Counted from the first letter of the stretch, positions 35,947 through 45,334 are shown. The stretch: DNA of 64,000 nt from Eubacterium sp. (GCA_017433295.1 JAFRHL010000009.1:1-64000); one strand, 5' to 3'. Notes: generated from the sequence alone by a model not told the origin. Translations and numbers: made by a program.

Positions 35947-36330
35947 TTACTTCTTTGTTACAGGACAGGTGGCGTATCCGAGATCATTCTGGAAGTAGTG
36001 AATCACTGCCTTCACAGCAGACTCCACTGCGGAGATACGTCCCGTGAGGATCAGGGTCCCGCTGAAACGGTCAACGAAGCCCAGATAGACATCTCCGCTC
36101 TTGATGGCGATATCTGCTCCGATTACGGCAGACTCACTGGGAGTTACCGTAATGATGCCGATGGCGGAACGTTCAAAATCGATATCCGGATTCAGGCCGA
36201 GCTTACGATATACGATAGGCTTGGGGCTGGTGATAACATGAGCCAGTGTGATCTGACGACCCGGAACAGTTTCCTGGATAATACGCAGTCTTCCTTCTGT
36301 ATCCTTTGGCAATAAATCTCTAATGTCCAT
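35947..36330 (-). CDS. eutS: EutS/PduU-type bacterial microcompartment shell protein
   Basis: A 127-residue circularly permuted BMC-domain protein. The N-terminal ETVPGRQITLAHVI is the signature of the EutS/PduU/CutR branch, followed by IGIITVTPSESAVIGADIAIKSGDVYLGFVDRFSG. It would form a hexameric shell tile. With eutP it makes a two-gene satellite locus. The minus-strand region upstream (36331-36528) has an extended -10 TGCTATACT (36388-36393 plus flank). Confidence 0.9.
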   Translation of the reverse strand: MDIRDLLPKDTEGRLRIIQETVPGRQITLAHVITSPKPIVYRKLGLNPDIDFERSAIGIITVTPSESAVIGADIAIKSGDVYLGFVDRFSGTLILTGRISAVESAVKAVIHYFQNDLGYATCPVTKK

Positions 36331-36387
36331 CTCTTTAAGCTCCTTTTTTATAAAAAACTAATCATTCAGTCAGAAACACCTGTAAAA

Positions 36388-36396
36388 AGTATAGCA
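36388..36396 (-). promoter_or_regulatory. extended -10 promoter candidate for eutSP
   Basis: On the minus strand TGCTATACT lies ~58 bases before the eutS start. A TTGACA occurs only 10 bp upstream (36404-36409), too close to be a normal -35, so the extended -10 probably carries the activity if this is a promoter. Confidence 0.35.
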
Positions 36397-36528
36397 TAAA
36401 GCCTGTCAACATTCCACCATAAAAGTTGGACAATTCATGCCTTTCTTTGGGTCTTTCTTGTCATTATTCATAAAAAAGAACAATGACCGAAACAAAAAAT
36501 CACATCATTTCACAAAAGCCTTTGTCCC

Positions 36529-38562
36529 TCAGACATCGGCAGCTTCTTCACGAATTGTCTTGGTCCGGATCTCTTCACAGATGTCTGTAATGAAATCTCC
36601 CAGAGGGCGCTGACCTTCATCGCCGGCGAAACGGCTCCTGACGGATACAAGGCCGTCCTCCTGCTCCTTGGCGCCCACAATGAGCATATAAGGAATCTTG
36701 TTCAATCTGGCTTCCCTGATCTTGTAGCCGATCTTTTCAGAACGCCTGTCCACCTTTACATCAATATCATTTCTTCGAAGCTCTTTATAGACCTGATCCG
36801 CATAGTCAAAGAATTTCTCGGAGATGGGAAGGATACGTACCTGCTCCGGACAAAGCCATGTGGGGAACTTGCCGGCGTATTTCTCAATAAGCCATGCCAG
36901 GGTCCTCTCATAGCAGCCCAGAGATGTCCGGTGAATGATGTAGGGGCGCTTCTTCTCACCATCTTTATCAATATAATACATGTCATAACGCTCAGAGAGG
37001 AACATATCCAGCTGAATGGTGATCATGGTGTCTTCCTTGCCATAGACATTTTTTGCCTGGATATCAAGCTTGGGTCCGTAAAAGGCTGCTTCACCGTCGG
37101 CTTCCACATAATCAAGGCCGATGTCGTCAAGAATAACCCTCATGGCATCCTGGACCTTGTTCCAGTCCTCGGCAGTTCCAAGATATTTTCCTGAGTCATT
37201 GGGATCCCATTTGGACATGCGGTATGTCACATCGTCCTGGAGTCCCAATGTGGTCAGACAGTATTTTGCCAGGCTGACACAATTCTTGAATTCCTCCTCC
37301 ACCTGCTCAGGAGTGCAGACAATATGCCCCTCCGAGATGGTAAACTGGCGCACTCTGGTAAGCCCGTGCATCTCACCGGAATCCTCATTGCGGAACAGGG
37401 TGGATGTCTCACCCATGCGGTAGGGCAGGTCACGGTAACTCTTCTGCCGTGCTTTATAAACATAATACTGGAAGGGACAGGTCATGGGACGGAGGGCGTA
37501 GGCATCGCTGTCCGCGTCATCCTCGATAAGATTCAGATCCTGAACGCCCCGGATCTCGCGTTTTTCATCATCGGCACTTTCCAGATCTTCTTTGTTTTCA
37601 TAACCAAAGACAAACATTCCGTCCTTATAATGATACCAGTGGTCGGAAATTTTATACAGGGTGGATTTTGCCATCAATGGTGTCCTGGTACGTACATAGC
37701 CCCATTCATAGTCCTCCAGGTCCTCGATCCAGCGCTGAAGCTTCTGGATCATCTTTGTGCCGTTAGGCATGAAAAGGGGAAGTCCCTGACCGATCACGTC
37801 CACGGTGGTAAAGAGTTCCATCTCCCTTCCCAGCCGGTTGTGATCCCTGAGCTTGATCTCCTCAAGGTATTTCAGTCTTTCTTCAAGATCCGCCTTCTTT
37901 GTATAGGAGGTACCGTAAATACGGGTCAGCATCTTGTTCTTTTCATCCCCTCTCCAGTAGGCGCCGGAAGAGGAAATGAGCTTAAAGGCCTTTATGGGTT
38001 TTAGATTCATCAGATGAGGTCCTGCACAAAGGTCTGTGAAATCTCCCTGACGGTAAAAGCTGATGACCGCATCCTCCGGCAGATCCTCAATCAGCTCCAC
38101 CTTATAAGGCTCGTTCTTTTCCTTCATAAAGGCAATGGCCTCTTCTCTGGGAAGCTCAAAACGCTCGATGGAGGGATTTTCCTTTATCACCTTTTTCATC
38201 TCTTTTTCAATGGCATCCAGATCCTCCCGGCTTAATGGCGGCATATCAAAATCATAATAGAAGCCTTCCTCAATGGCCGGACCGATGGTGATCTTTGCAT
38301 CGGGATACAGTCTCTTTACAGCCTGGGCCATAACATGGGAAGTGGTATGCCGGAAGGCCATCTTTCCTGCATCATCATTAAATGTAAGGATAGCCACCTC
38401 ACTGTCCCGGTTTACAACAGTACGCAGGTCCACCACCTGACCGTCCACTTCACCCGCACAGGCAGCCCTGGCAAGGCCTCCGCTGATATCGGCAGCGATA
38501 TCAATGACAGACATGGGCTGTGCATATTCTTTCTTTGAACCGTCTTTCAATGTAATGATCAT
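36529..38562 (-). CDS. thrS: threonyl-tRNA synthetase
   Basis: A 677-residue synthetase. An N-terminal TGS domain (MIITLKDGSKKEY) is followed by the editing domain with HTTSHVMAQAVKRLYP and FYYDFD, then the class II core with RPMTCPFQYYVYK, FRNEDSGEMHGLTRVRQF and IIHRTSLGCYERTLAWLIE, and a C-terminal anticodon domain (GYKIREARLNKIPYMLIVG). AAGGAGAGAAAA precedes the ATG. It lies 52 bases after the LtaS-like gene, so it may share that gene's T-box-controlled transcript; no T-box lies directly before thrS. Confidence 0.96.
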   Translation of the reverse strand: MIITLKDGSKKEYAQPMSVIDIAADISGGLARAACAGEVDGQVVDLRTVVNRDSEVAILTFNDDAGKMAFRHTTSHVMAQAVKRLYPDAKITIGPAIEEGFYYDFDMPPLSREDLDAIEKEMKKVIKENPSIERFELPREEAIAFMKEKNEPYKVELIEDLPEDAVISFYRQGDFTDLCAGPHLMNLKPIKAFKLISSSGAYWRGDEKNKMLTRIYGTSYTKKADLEERLKYLEEIKLRDHNRLGREMELFTTVDVIGQGLPLFMPNGTKMIQKLQRWIEDLEDYEWGYVRTRTPLMAKSTLYKISDHWYHYKDGMFVFGYENKEDLESADDEKREIRGVQDLNLIEDDADSDAYALRPMTCPFQYYVYKARQKSYRDLPYRMGETSTLFRNEDSGEMHGLTRVRQFTISEGHIVCTPEQVEEEFKNCVSLAKYCLTTLGLQDDVTYRMSKWDPNDSGKYLGTAEDWNKVQDAMRVILDDIGLDYVEADGEAAFYGPKLDIQAKNVYGKEDTMITIQLDMFLSERYDMYYIDKDGEKKRPYIIHRTSLGCYERTLAWLIEKYAGKFPTWLCPEQVRILPISEKFFDYADQVYKELRRNDIDVKVDRRSEKIGYKIREARLNKIPYMLIVGAKEQEDGLVSVRSRFAGDEGQRPLGDFITDICEEIRTKTIREEAADV

Positions 38563-38614
38563 TTTTCTCTCCTTTTTATATTGTTTTTTATATATTTTCT
38601 TTGTTTACATACTT

Positions 38615-40726
38615 TTATTCATTCCTTCTATGTCCCTCAAGAAAAAAGAAGGAATCCTGCCTCTTATCTTTTCCGAAAATATTATTGTATTCCAGCAGGT
38701 TATACTGGTGGATCAGATCATAATAGGGAGAAGATCTGTCACCGGTTTCATAAAATTTACCATCTTTTCCCCAGTAACCGATGGCATTGATACAGGGAAT
38801 TTCCTCCCGTAGCCGGGTGAGGAAGCCCAGGTAGCCTGTCTGCTCCATGCCTGTGATCTGTGCCAGCCATGTGGTCAGATAGTTATTACTGGTTCTCTCA
38901 ACCGTTTCCTCCGGTATATCATAATTGGCCCATATCAGGAAGGGAACCTTATAAAGCTGTTCCAGAGATTCTCCTTCCAGGTCCTGGATATTCGTACCCA
39001 GCAGGGCATTATAAAAATACTCCTCCAGATCAGGCTGATGGTCACCGAAAAAGACAATTACGGTCGGTTCATCCACATCGCTGAAATACTGGACCAGATA
39101 TTTCAGGGCATCATCAGACATTTTTATCATATTCAGAAACTGCTCTGTTTTATAATAATACCGGAATCTCCCCTCAAGCTTCACCTCATCTCCTGTCTCA
39201 AAGGTATTGCCATCGTAGCTTCCATGATTCTGCATGGTCACATTGAACATATAGAAGGGGTCCTCCGAGCCTGACCTCCGGCTGTTCTCATAAAGAGAAA
39301 TAATCTTTTTATAATCTTCAAAATCCGTGATATGGTAATTCACAGTATCTGAAAAAACCGAGAAGTTATTGGAGGTATAAAACTGGTCAAAGCCCATCAG
39401 GGGATAGATCTTATACCGGCTGTAGCCGGTGGAATAATAGGGATGCAGGGCCAGTGCCGGCTTATATCCCTGGTCCTTCAGGGTATAAGTAAGGCCCGGA
39501 ACTTCGCTCCGGAGGAACAACTGGTAGGGCACTGAATTATCCGGCAGGAAGGCAAGGGTATTTCCCGTCAGGAACTCAAACTCTGAATTGGCGGTATTGC
39601 CGCCGAAAACCGAGGAGTATGTATATCCTTTGATGGTATTCTTTTTAAGCTTGCGGAAAAAGGGCATATAGTCCTCGGATACCTCCAGGTCTCCCAGTTC
39701 CTTTAAATCAGCAAAGGATTCATTCATCACCACGATAATATTGGGCTTTTTACCGGCCGTGTTCTTTGACGGCTCAGACCCTCCCGTACCTGTATCCGCC
39801 GGTGTCATCCCGCCCTCATAATCTGCGATCACATCCTCTACCGCCTTAAGAGAATACCCTTCCGGTTCCTTCACATGAAGATAACCAAAGGTTCTGACGG
39901 TGGTTAATAAGGTACCGTAAAAACGGTACTTAAACTGTGGATGATAAACCCTGAAATCCACACCGATATTTTTCAGATAATCACTGGTAACATATACCCT
40001 GCAGAATACTCCGAAAAGAAGGATCCAGGCAGCCGAAAAGACAATTCTCCCCTTCCATTTAAAAAGACTGTCACTCTCCAGCTTGAAAAGCAGGGCACAC
40101 AAAACCAGGGTCAGCATAAAAAACTCTGCTGTATCCACATCGATCTGTATCCTGTATGTATTAGAAACTGACAAAGCGGTAAGAAAGGAGTAAATATCCG
40201 AGGCTATAAAGGACATCCCCCTGAACAAGGTCAGTTCGTAATTCATGATCCCGAAAAAAGAGGTCAGAAGCACCATCAGGATCGATGCATTCCTGATGCT
40301 GTTGACCACCACCAGCAGCAAAAGGAATATCACATAATAGATGATCAGGTCGAGGGTCAGGTAAAGCACGGGGATCCGAAAAACCGGAACCCAGAACTGG
40401 GCATGATTGTAAAATTCCAGCCACAAAAAACATACAAAAGGTGTCAAAACTCCGGCTGCCCAGGTCAGCTTCCTGCCGGTCTCCTCTGATATATTAAACT
40501 TTTTTACGGTAAGAAAGACCAGTAAAACCCACAGACCTCCGCAGATCGTAAGAGAATCCGCATAGAACTTCATCATAAAAGTGGGCGCCGTGGGATCATA
40601 ATAGAGATCCGGCCGGGCAAAAAAGGCCACCAGCAGCAAAAACTCCATAAACAGCAGGAAATTCCTCCCGGCTTTTCCCCTGAAGAACTTCCGGATACCG
40701 AACCTGCTCTTTTTATCCTGTTTCAA
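38615..40726 (-). CDS. LtaS/MdoB-type membrane sulfatase-fold phosphotransferase
   Basis: A 703-residue membrane protein. About five N-terminal transmembrane segments precede an extracellular alkaline-phosphatase-superfamily domain starting near residue 328 (NIIVVMNESFADL). The catalytic threonine is about Thr378 in FGGNTANSEFEFLTGN, and FFGDHQPD supplies metal ligands. It should transfer glycerol phosphate or a similar headgroup to a surface polymer. The TTG at 40726 is chosen as start: GGGAG lies 8 bases upstream, and an in-frame ATG at 40774 is inside the T-box terminator stem. A teichoic-acid-type CDP-glycerol transferase is at the window's right end. Confidence 0.85.
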   Translation of the reverse strand: MKQDKKSRFGIRKFFRGKAGRNFLLFMEFLLLVAFFARPDLYYDPTAPTFMMKFYADSLTICGGLWVLLVFLTVKKFNISEETGRKLTWAAGVLTPFVCFLWLEFYNHAQFWVPVFRIPVLYLTLDLIIYYVIFLLLLVVVNSIRNASILMVLLTSFFGIMNYELTLFRGMSFIASDIYSFLTALSVSNTYRIQIDVDTAEFFMLTLVLCALLFKLESDSLFKWKGRIVFSAAWILLFGVFCRVYVTSDYLKNIGVDFRVYHPQFKYRFYGTLLTTVRTFGYLHVKEPEGYSLKAVEDVIADYEGGMTPADTGTGGSEPSKNTAGKKPNIIVVMNESFADLKELGDLEVSEDYMPFFRKLKKNTIKGYTYSSVFGGNTANSEFEFLTGNTLAFLPDNSVPYQLFLRSEVPGLTYTLKDQGYKPALALHPYYSTGYSRYKIYPLMGFDQFYTSNNFSVFSDTVNYHITDFEDYKKIISLYENSRRSGSEDPFYMFNVTMQNHGSYDGNTFETGDEVKLEGRFRYYYKTEQFLNMIKMSDDALKYLVQYFSDVDEPTVIVFFGDHQPDLEEYFYNALLGTNIQDLEGESLEQLYKVPFLIWANYDIPEETVERTSNNYLTTWLAQITGMEQTGYLGFLTRLREEIPCINAIGYWGKDGKFYETGDRSSPYYDLIHQYNLLEYNNIFGKDKRQDSFFFLEGHRRNE

Positions 40727-40755
40727 ATGTATTCTCCCTGTCCTGCGCCAGGCGC

Positions 40756-41022
40756 AAAAAAAACCCTGTTTCATATCCTTACGATATAAAACAGGGACGA
40801 TATCACCGCGGTTCCACCCTGATTACCTGCCTTAATTAAAGCAGGTCAGCTTATTATGACGGTAACGGTGCCGGCCGGATCCGATTAAGGATCTCTCCAG
40901 GGTGGTCTTCCATGAATCCGATCTGCGGAATACTCTCAGCCATATCCGCCCTGCCCTGATGGGACAGGCGATAAGGTATTCCTCTCTGTTGCGTCCGCGA
41001 TCCATGTACTCTTCCTGTCATT
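40756..41022 (-). ncRNA. T-box riboswitch leader with terminator
   Basis: On the minus strand the T-box AGGGTGGAACCGCG (40807-40820), the AGAGAG and GGCTGAGAG elements of Stem I and the GAAGACCACCCTGGAG element are present. An attenuator hairpin CCCTGTTT...AAACAGGG (40764-40796) is followed by eight Ts (40756-40763). It controls the LtaS-like gene and perhaps thrS. The specifier cannot be read with confidence: the triplet before GAAGACC is ATG (40911-40913), and no threonine codon is at that position. A -10 TATAAT is at 41030-41035 with no clear -35. The rest of 41036-41117 is AT-rich. Confidence 0.9.
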
Positions 41023-41117
41023 GATTTCTATTATACTATTATCCATCAATCATAAGTCAGTCAAAATTAACCCGGGTCTAATTATAACATCTTTATAATG
41101 ATTGTCAACCGGGAAAG

Positions 41118-42896
41118 TTACTGTATTCCCTTGAGTGCCTTCTTATTGATATACATGGCTGAGTCAGCCCGGTTAAAAACTGCTGAGATGGTTTCGTCCT
41201 TCTCAGGGTCAAAATCTGAAACACCGGTGGCTATGATAACTCCGCCGGTGGCGATATTTCTCTGGTTGACGGCAGCCAGGTCTGCCAGCAGCTCGGTCCG
41301 CATCCTGTAATCCTGACCGGTCAGAAGAACTGCGAACTCATCTCCTCCCACCCTGAAAACAGGGCTGTGTTTGAATATATTACATATCTCCGTGCAGGCT
41401 TCTTTTATATATTCGTCCCCGGCCTTATGACCCATGGTATCATTGATCATTTTCAGACTGTTGATATCACAGACCGCTATGGCAAAGGGCTCCGTCAGAC
41501 CTGCCCAGATACTTTCATTCATTTTCTTTTCCGCCTGGGCGTATGCCCTTTTGTTTTTTACCCCGGTCATGGAATCGACCAGGGCCATCTGCTGGGCCAT
41601 GGCGAATTCCTTTTCCCTTTTTATCTGGGCGTCTATATTGCTGAGACCTACGACAATATGCTGGTTATCTTTATTGACCATCTGGAAAACTTTCACACTC
41701 ACATAAACAGATTCGCCTCTGATCAGCTTTCGGAAAGAAATAGAAAAGGAACTATCTTTTCGCAGGGCATTAAGAAGCGCCTCTTTATTCCAGACAGTCA
41801 AAACTTTATTTCGCTCCGTTCCGAAGGTGGTGTATAGAAGATCCTGCCTGAAGAACCTGAAAAAGTCTTTTTTTCGGCCTTTGGACTTAAGATCCCGGCC
41901 GATATCAGCAGGTTTGAACTCAATATATTCATCTGTGTCGATATCTACATAGTAAATGGTAAAGTAATCCATGGCAAGAGTCCTGGCGATACCGGAGAAG
42001 GTCTGGTTTTCTTCTCTTGTCGTCTCATACTCCTTCTCTCTTCTCATCTGGGAATCAATATCACTTAATCCTATTACAATGTCTGCCGTGTCACCGGCAA
42101 ATCTCATGGACTTAAGGCTCACATATCTGGGAGCTCCCTTTAACATCCTCCGGTAATTCAGGAATAAGCCCTCTCCCTCTTCCATCTGCCGGGTCAGATT
42201 CTCTTTATTCAATGAATCCAGCAGTTTTTCCTGATCCTCAGGCATAACCAGCCTGCGGATGGTCTGCCGGCTGTCCTCAAAGAAATCTCCGCCCTGCCTC
42301 CGGGGAATCAGCTGATGTTCTTCACCCCTGACAGCATACTCTGCAAAATGACCACTGTCCAGATTAACATAATAAATAGCAAAATATTCCTGGGCAAGAG
42401 CCTGGGCAAGCCTTGTAATATTTATATGGTCAAGCTTCCCCAGAGGACCCGGGACAGCCTTTTTCTCAGAAGGGATAATCTGCCTGTACTCGTAAAGCTC
42501 CATGATGCGGTGCAGACGGGCCTTAACCAGCTCCGGCCGGGGATAAGGCTTTGCAATAGAATCAATGGCCCCGAGCTCAAGCCCCTCAACCTCCGCAGCC
42601 GGGTCAGAGGTCATGACTACTACCGGAATCTCAGAAAGCTCCGGATCATCCTTCAGACGGGCCAATATCTCCAGTCCTCCCATTTCGGGCATGTTCAGAT
42701 CCAGAAGGAGTAAAGACAGCGTAGCGCGGTGCTCCATGATCTTCAAAAGAGTCTCTTTCCCATCACAGGCATAAAGGATCTCATTATCATCCTGCAGCAT
42801 ATCGCCCAGCATTTCACGGTTTTCCGGCTCTTCATCAGCTATTAATATCTGCCTTCCGGCATTAACCGGATAAAAATGCTTATAACTTTCAGGCAT
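41118..42896 (-). CDS. response-regulator diguanylate cyclase (REC, two PAS-like domains, GGDEF)
   Basis: A 592-residue protein. A receiver domain (phospho-acceptor Asp66 in LLLLDLNMP) is followed by two related PAS-like modules near 145-290 and 295-435, each opening A(Q/R)xLAxxYFxIYYVxxD and ending VIGLSDID or VVGLSNID, then QMRREKEY or QIKREKEF. The C-terminal GGDEF is at 517-521. It should make cyclic di-GMP on phosphorylation. The RxxD inhibitory site expected five residues before GGDEF is absent. AAAGGAGGGCGGAAGAC precedes the ATG. No cognate kinase is adjacent. The HD-GYP protein at 5.2 kb could degrade the product. Confidence 0.9.
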   Translation of the reverse strand: MPESYKHFYPVNAGRQILIADEEPENREMLGDMLQDDNEILYACDGKETLLKIMEHRATLSLLLLDLNMPEMGGLEILARLKDDPELSEIPVVVMTSDPAAEVEGLELGAIDSIAKPYPRPELVKARLHRIMELYEYRQIIPSEKKAVPGPLGKLDHINITRLAQALAQEYFAIYYVNLDSGHFAEYAVRGEEHQLIPRRQGGDFFEDSRQTIRRLVMPEDQEKLLDSLNKENLTRQMEEGEGLFLNYRRMLKGAPRYVSLKSMRFAGDTADIVIGLSDIDSQMRREKEYETTREENQTFSGIARTLAMDYFTIYYVDIDTDEYIEFKPADIGRDLKSKGRKKDFFRFFRQDLLYTTFGTERNKVLTVWNKEALLNALRKDSSFSISFRKLIRGESVYVSVKVFQMVNKDNQHIVVGLSNIDAQIKREKEFAMAQQMALVDSMTGVKNKRAYAQAEKKMNESIWAGLTEPFAIAVCDINSLKMINDTMGHKAGDEYIKEACTEICNIFKHSPVFRVGGDEFAVLLTGQDYRMRTELLADLAAVNQRNIATGGVIIATGVSDFDPEKDETISAVFNRADSAMYINKKALKGIQ

Positions 42897-43000
42897 GTCT
42901 TCCGCCCTCCTTTCTCCATATCATTTGCCTTGTTCAAATAAAGTATGATATTTAAATAATATTCTAACATAAAAATATAGCCTCTGCCAGTAATAAATAC

Positions 43001-43048
43001 AAAAAAGCTGTCATACCTCCGCAATGACTCGTAAGTATAACAGCTTTA
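43001..43048. terminator. terminator after gltA
   Basis: AAAGCTGT(C/T)ATAC pairs with GTATAACAGCTTT around a ~20-base loop. On the minus strand it ends in AGCTTTTTTG, 36 bases after the citrate synthase stop. A-rich bases on the other side suggest it may work both ways. Confidence 0.75.
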
Positions 43049-43083
43049 TTTCCGCAATGACCGATTTTCCTTTCCAGGACCCG

Positions 43084-44463
43084 CTACCGCTCTGAAACGG
43101 GAAGGAAGTCCTGGTGGCAGCCTACATATTTGTAAGCGGGACGGATGATTTTTCCTTTATTGATTAGTTCCTCCAGTCTGTGGGCACTCCAGCCGGGCAT
43201 ACGGGCAATGGCAAAAAATGGTGTGAAGAGTTCCTCCGGGATTCCCAGCATGGTATAGACAAAACCACTGTAGAAATCCACATTGGCACACACGGCCTTA
43301 AACATCTGCCGCTGTCTTGGTATCAGGTCCTTTGCGATCTTCTCCACCCTGTCATATAAGGCAAACTCTTCCTGCATTCCCTTTTCCTCCGCCAGCTTCC
43401 TGGCAAAGTCTTTGAGGATCACCTCTCTGGGATCGGAGAGAGTATATACGGCATGACCCATACCATAGATCAGGCCGGTACGGTCAAAGGTTTCTCTGGC
43501 CAGGATCTTCGTCAGGTATTCCTCAATTTCCGCCTCGTCTTCCCAGTTTTTCACGTTCTCCTTGATGTTCTGAAACATCTTGTGGGCCTTCAGGTTGGCA
43601 CCGCCATGCCGGGGTCCTTTAAGGGAACCGATGGAGGCCGCTGTGGAAGAGTAGGTATCTGTCCCCGAAGATGTCACCACATGGGTCGTAAAGGTAGAAT
43701 TGTTACCACCACCATGCTCCGCGTGGAGTATCAGGGCAATATCCAGAACTTTTGCTTCCAGTTCTGTATAATGACCGTTAGAACGCAGCATACGCAGTAT
43801 ATTCTCCGCAAAGGACAAGCCTCTTTGAGGATTCCGAATCAGCAGTGTCTGATCCTGCCGGAAGTGCCGGTAGGAATAATATGAATAGATTGCTATCAGG
43901 GGCATCTTCGCTATGAGGTCCAGGGACTGCCTGAGAGCATTGGATGGAGAAATATCCTCCGGATTCTCATCATAAGTATACAAAGTCAGAACACACCTCT
44001 GCATGGCGTTCATAATGTTGGCATTGGAAGCCTTCATGATCACATCCCTGACAAATCTTCCGGGGATATCCTGCAGATCACTCAGTACATCCATAAACTT
44101 TTCAAGCTTTGCGGTACTTGGGAGTTTCCCGAAAAGAAGCAGGTATATCACCTCTTCAAATCCGTACTTCCTGTCCTTTTGATTATTTACAAGATCATAA
44201 ATATCATATCCCTGATAATAAAGCCTTCCCTCCGACGGAATCTGTCTTCCCTCGATCAGCCGGTAGCCGTTTACATCAGATACTTCAGTCAGACCTGTGA
44301 GGACTCCCTTACCTGCCGAATCACGCAAGCCCCTTTTTACATCGTATTCTACATAAAGATTCGGATTGATCCGATGAGTATTCACCAGTTCCTCTTCTAA
44401 GGATTTCATCTTTTTCGCAAGATCACCCATGGTATCCAGCTGGTATGTTTCTTTATGTAACAT
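43084..44463 (-). CDS. gltA: citrate synthase
   Basis: A 459-residue citrate synthase condensing acetyl-CoA and oxaloacetate. The catalytic histidines lie in LHAEHGGGNNSTFTTHVV and YGMGHAVYTLSDPR, and GPRHGGANLKAHKM and the active-site Asp/Arg region near NVDFYSGFVYTMLG are present. The N-terminal ~45 residues extend beyond typical bacterial enzymes. AAAAGGAGGACCAT precedes the ATG. It has its own promoter and terminator, and with icd it supplies 2-oxoglutarate. Confidence 0.94.
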   Translation of the reverse strand: MLHKETYQLDTMGDLAKKMKSLEEELVNTHRINPNLYVEYDVKRGLRDSAGKGVLTGLTEVSDVNGYRLIEGRQIPSEGRLYYQGYDIYDLVNNQKDRKYGFEEVIYLLLFGKLPSTAKLEKFMDVLSDLQDIPGRFVRDVIMKASNANIMNAMQRCVLTLYTYDENPEDISPSNALRQSLDLIAKMPLIAIYSYYSYRHFRQDQTLLIRNPQRGLSFAENILRMLRSNGHYTELEAKVLDIALILHAEHGGGNNSTFTTHVVTSSGTDTYSSTAASIGSLKGPRHGGANLKAHKMFQNIKENVKNWEDEAEIEEYLTKILARETFDRTGLIYGMGHAVYTLSDPREVILKDFARKLAEEKGMQEEFALYDRVEKIAKDLIPRQRQMFKAVCANVDFYSGFVYTMLGIPEELFTPFFAIARMPGWSAHRLEELINKGKIIRPAYKYVGCHQDFLPVSER

Positions 44464-44587
44464 ATGGTCCTCCTTTTTCTTATTTGCGAATGCCTGTTCA
44501 AAAACAAAGTCTGCAAGCGGACATTAACTCCCCGCGGAACCTCCTGTCTGATTACTGCGGGAGAACGGCAGACGCAGTATGAGTTTT

Positions 44588-44616
44588 AGTTTACACGAAA
44601 ATGAATGCTAATGCAA
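44588..44616 (-). promoter_or_regulatory. gltA promoter
   Basis: On the minus strand -35 TTGCAT (44611-44616), 17 bp, and -10 TAAACT (44588-44593). The leader is ~120 bases and includes GC-rich dyads near 44529-44577. The -35 hexamer is the same as at icd. Confidence 0.5.
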
Positions 44617-44695
44617 TAAATTTTTCGTTTTTCTCCATATCTCCTACGATAGAACAGCTATTCTAAAAGGAAATGAATCAGACAGGTGGGTATAC

Positions 44696-44927
44696 TTCAA
44701 TTGTGGGGGAGGACGGGTTTGTTTGACCGGGGTTTTTGCTTTTCTATCCAGCATACAGCCGGAAGAGGCCTGTAAATCTCCCCAGGTGACTTTGCACCGC
44801 AGGAAATTAAAAAGCAAGAACTGCCATATAACGTCGTTTTACGAGGAGGAACGGAACCTGAGGAGATTTACAGGCCTCTTCCGGCGTCTGTATGCAGAAA
44901 AATAATCCGTCCCACACCTCAACATTT
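44696..44927 (+). repeat. structured intergenic repeat, copy A
   Basis: A ~232-bp element between gltA and the csoR promoter. The conserved core (44788-44855) contains GACTTTGCACCGCAGGAAAT and CGAGGAGGAACGGAAC. It is flanked by arms (44748-44787 and 44856-44897) that pair almost perfectly over ~36 bp. The outer ends, TTCAATTGTGG and CCACACCTCAA, are also partly complementary. Copy B at 49553-49763 shares the core and ends but has unrelated arm sequences. The right end abuts the csoR -35 box. No transposase is present. Confidence 0.8.
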
Positions 44928-44930
44928 CTA

Positions 44931-44988
44931 TTGACAAATAATAAATATCCGGCTATAATTCAGATAACACACCACCCCAGGGGGGTAT
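44931..44988 (+). promoter_or_regulatory. csoR-copA promoter with CsoR-type operator
   Basis: A perfect sigma-A promoter: TTGACA (44931-44936), 17 bp, TATAAT (44954-44959). A GC-rich palindrome ACCACCCCAGGGGGGTAT (44971-44988) lies just downstream of the expected start site, as in copper-responsive CsoR operators of Firmicutes. Apo-CsoR bound here would block transcription; Cu(I) would release it. Confidence 0.8.
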
Positions 44989-45070
44989 CTATTTCATCAT
45001 CAGTTTGCCTGGTCCGACTAAATTTCCGCCCTCCTGCCTGATTACTATTATTTTATAAGGAGAAGATCTC

Positions 45071-45334
45071 ATGCAGGCAGAACAGAAAAAAATCATCCGC
45101 CTTCTGAAAACAGCCCGGGGACAGATGGACGGGATCCTCAGAATGGTTGAAGAAGACCGCTACTGTATTGACATATCCCAGCAGCTTATGGCCACCGAAG
45201 CCATACTGAACAAAATAAACAAAGAAATCCTGGCGGCCCATTTAAAGCATTGCGTAGCCCAGGCAACCAGCAAGGAAGAGCAGGAGCAGAAAATAGATGA
45301 ACTGATCTCCATGCTGGGCAGGATCATGAAATAA
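45071..45334 (+). CDS. csoR: CsoR-family copper-sensing repressor
   Basis: An 87-residue all-helical DUF156 repressor. The Cu(I) ligand set of CsoR is intact: Cys32, His57 and Cys61 (an HxxxC pair in AAHLKHC). The spacing separates it from the formaldehyde-type FrmR and the persulfide-type CstR, although substrate specificity is inferred. TAAGGAGAAGATCTC precedes the ATG. It is first in a transcript with copA, the classic copper target. Confidence 0.9.
   Translation: MQAEQKKIIRLLKTARGQMDGILRMVEEDRYCIDISQQLMATEAILNKINKEILAAHLKHCVAQATSKEEQEQKIDELISMLGRIMK

Noticed and set aside
40727..40774. Upstream ATG start for the LtaS-like gene
   Set aside because: It lies in the T-box terminator stem and T-run; the TTG at 40726 has a proper RBS.
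44788..44905. Plus-strand peptide shared by both repeat copies (VTLHRRK...NCHI...EEERNL)
   Set aside because: Most base differences between copies change the amino acid, upstream frames do not match, there is no RBS, and the flanking arms are constrained by pairing instead. It is best read as a non-coding repeat.
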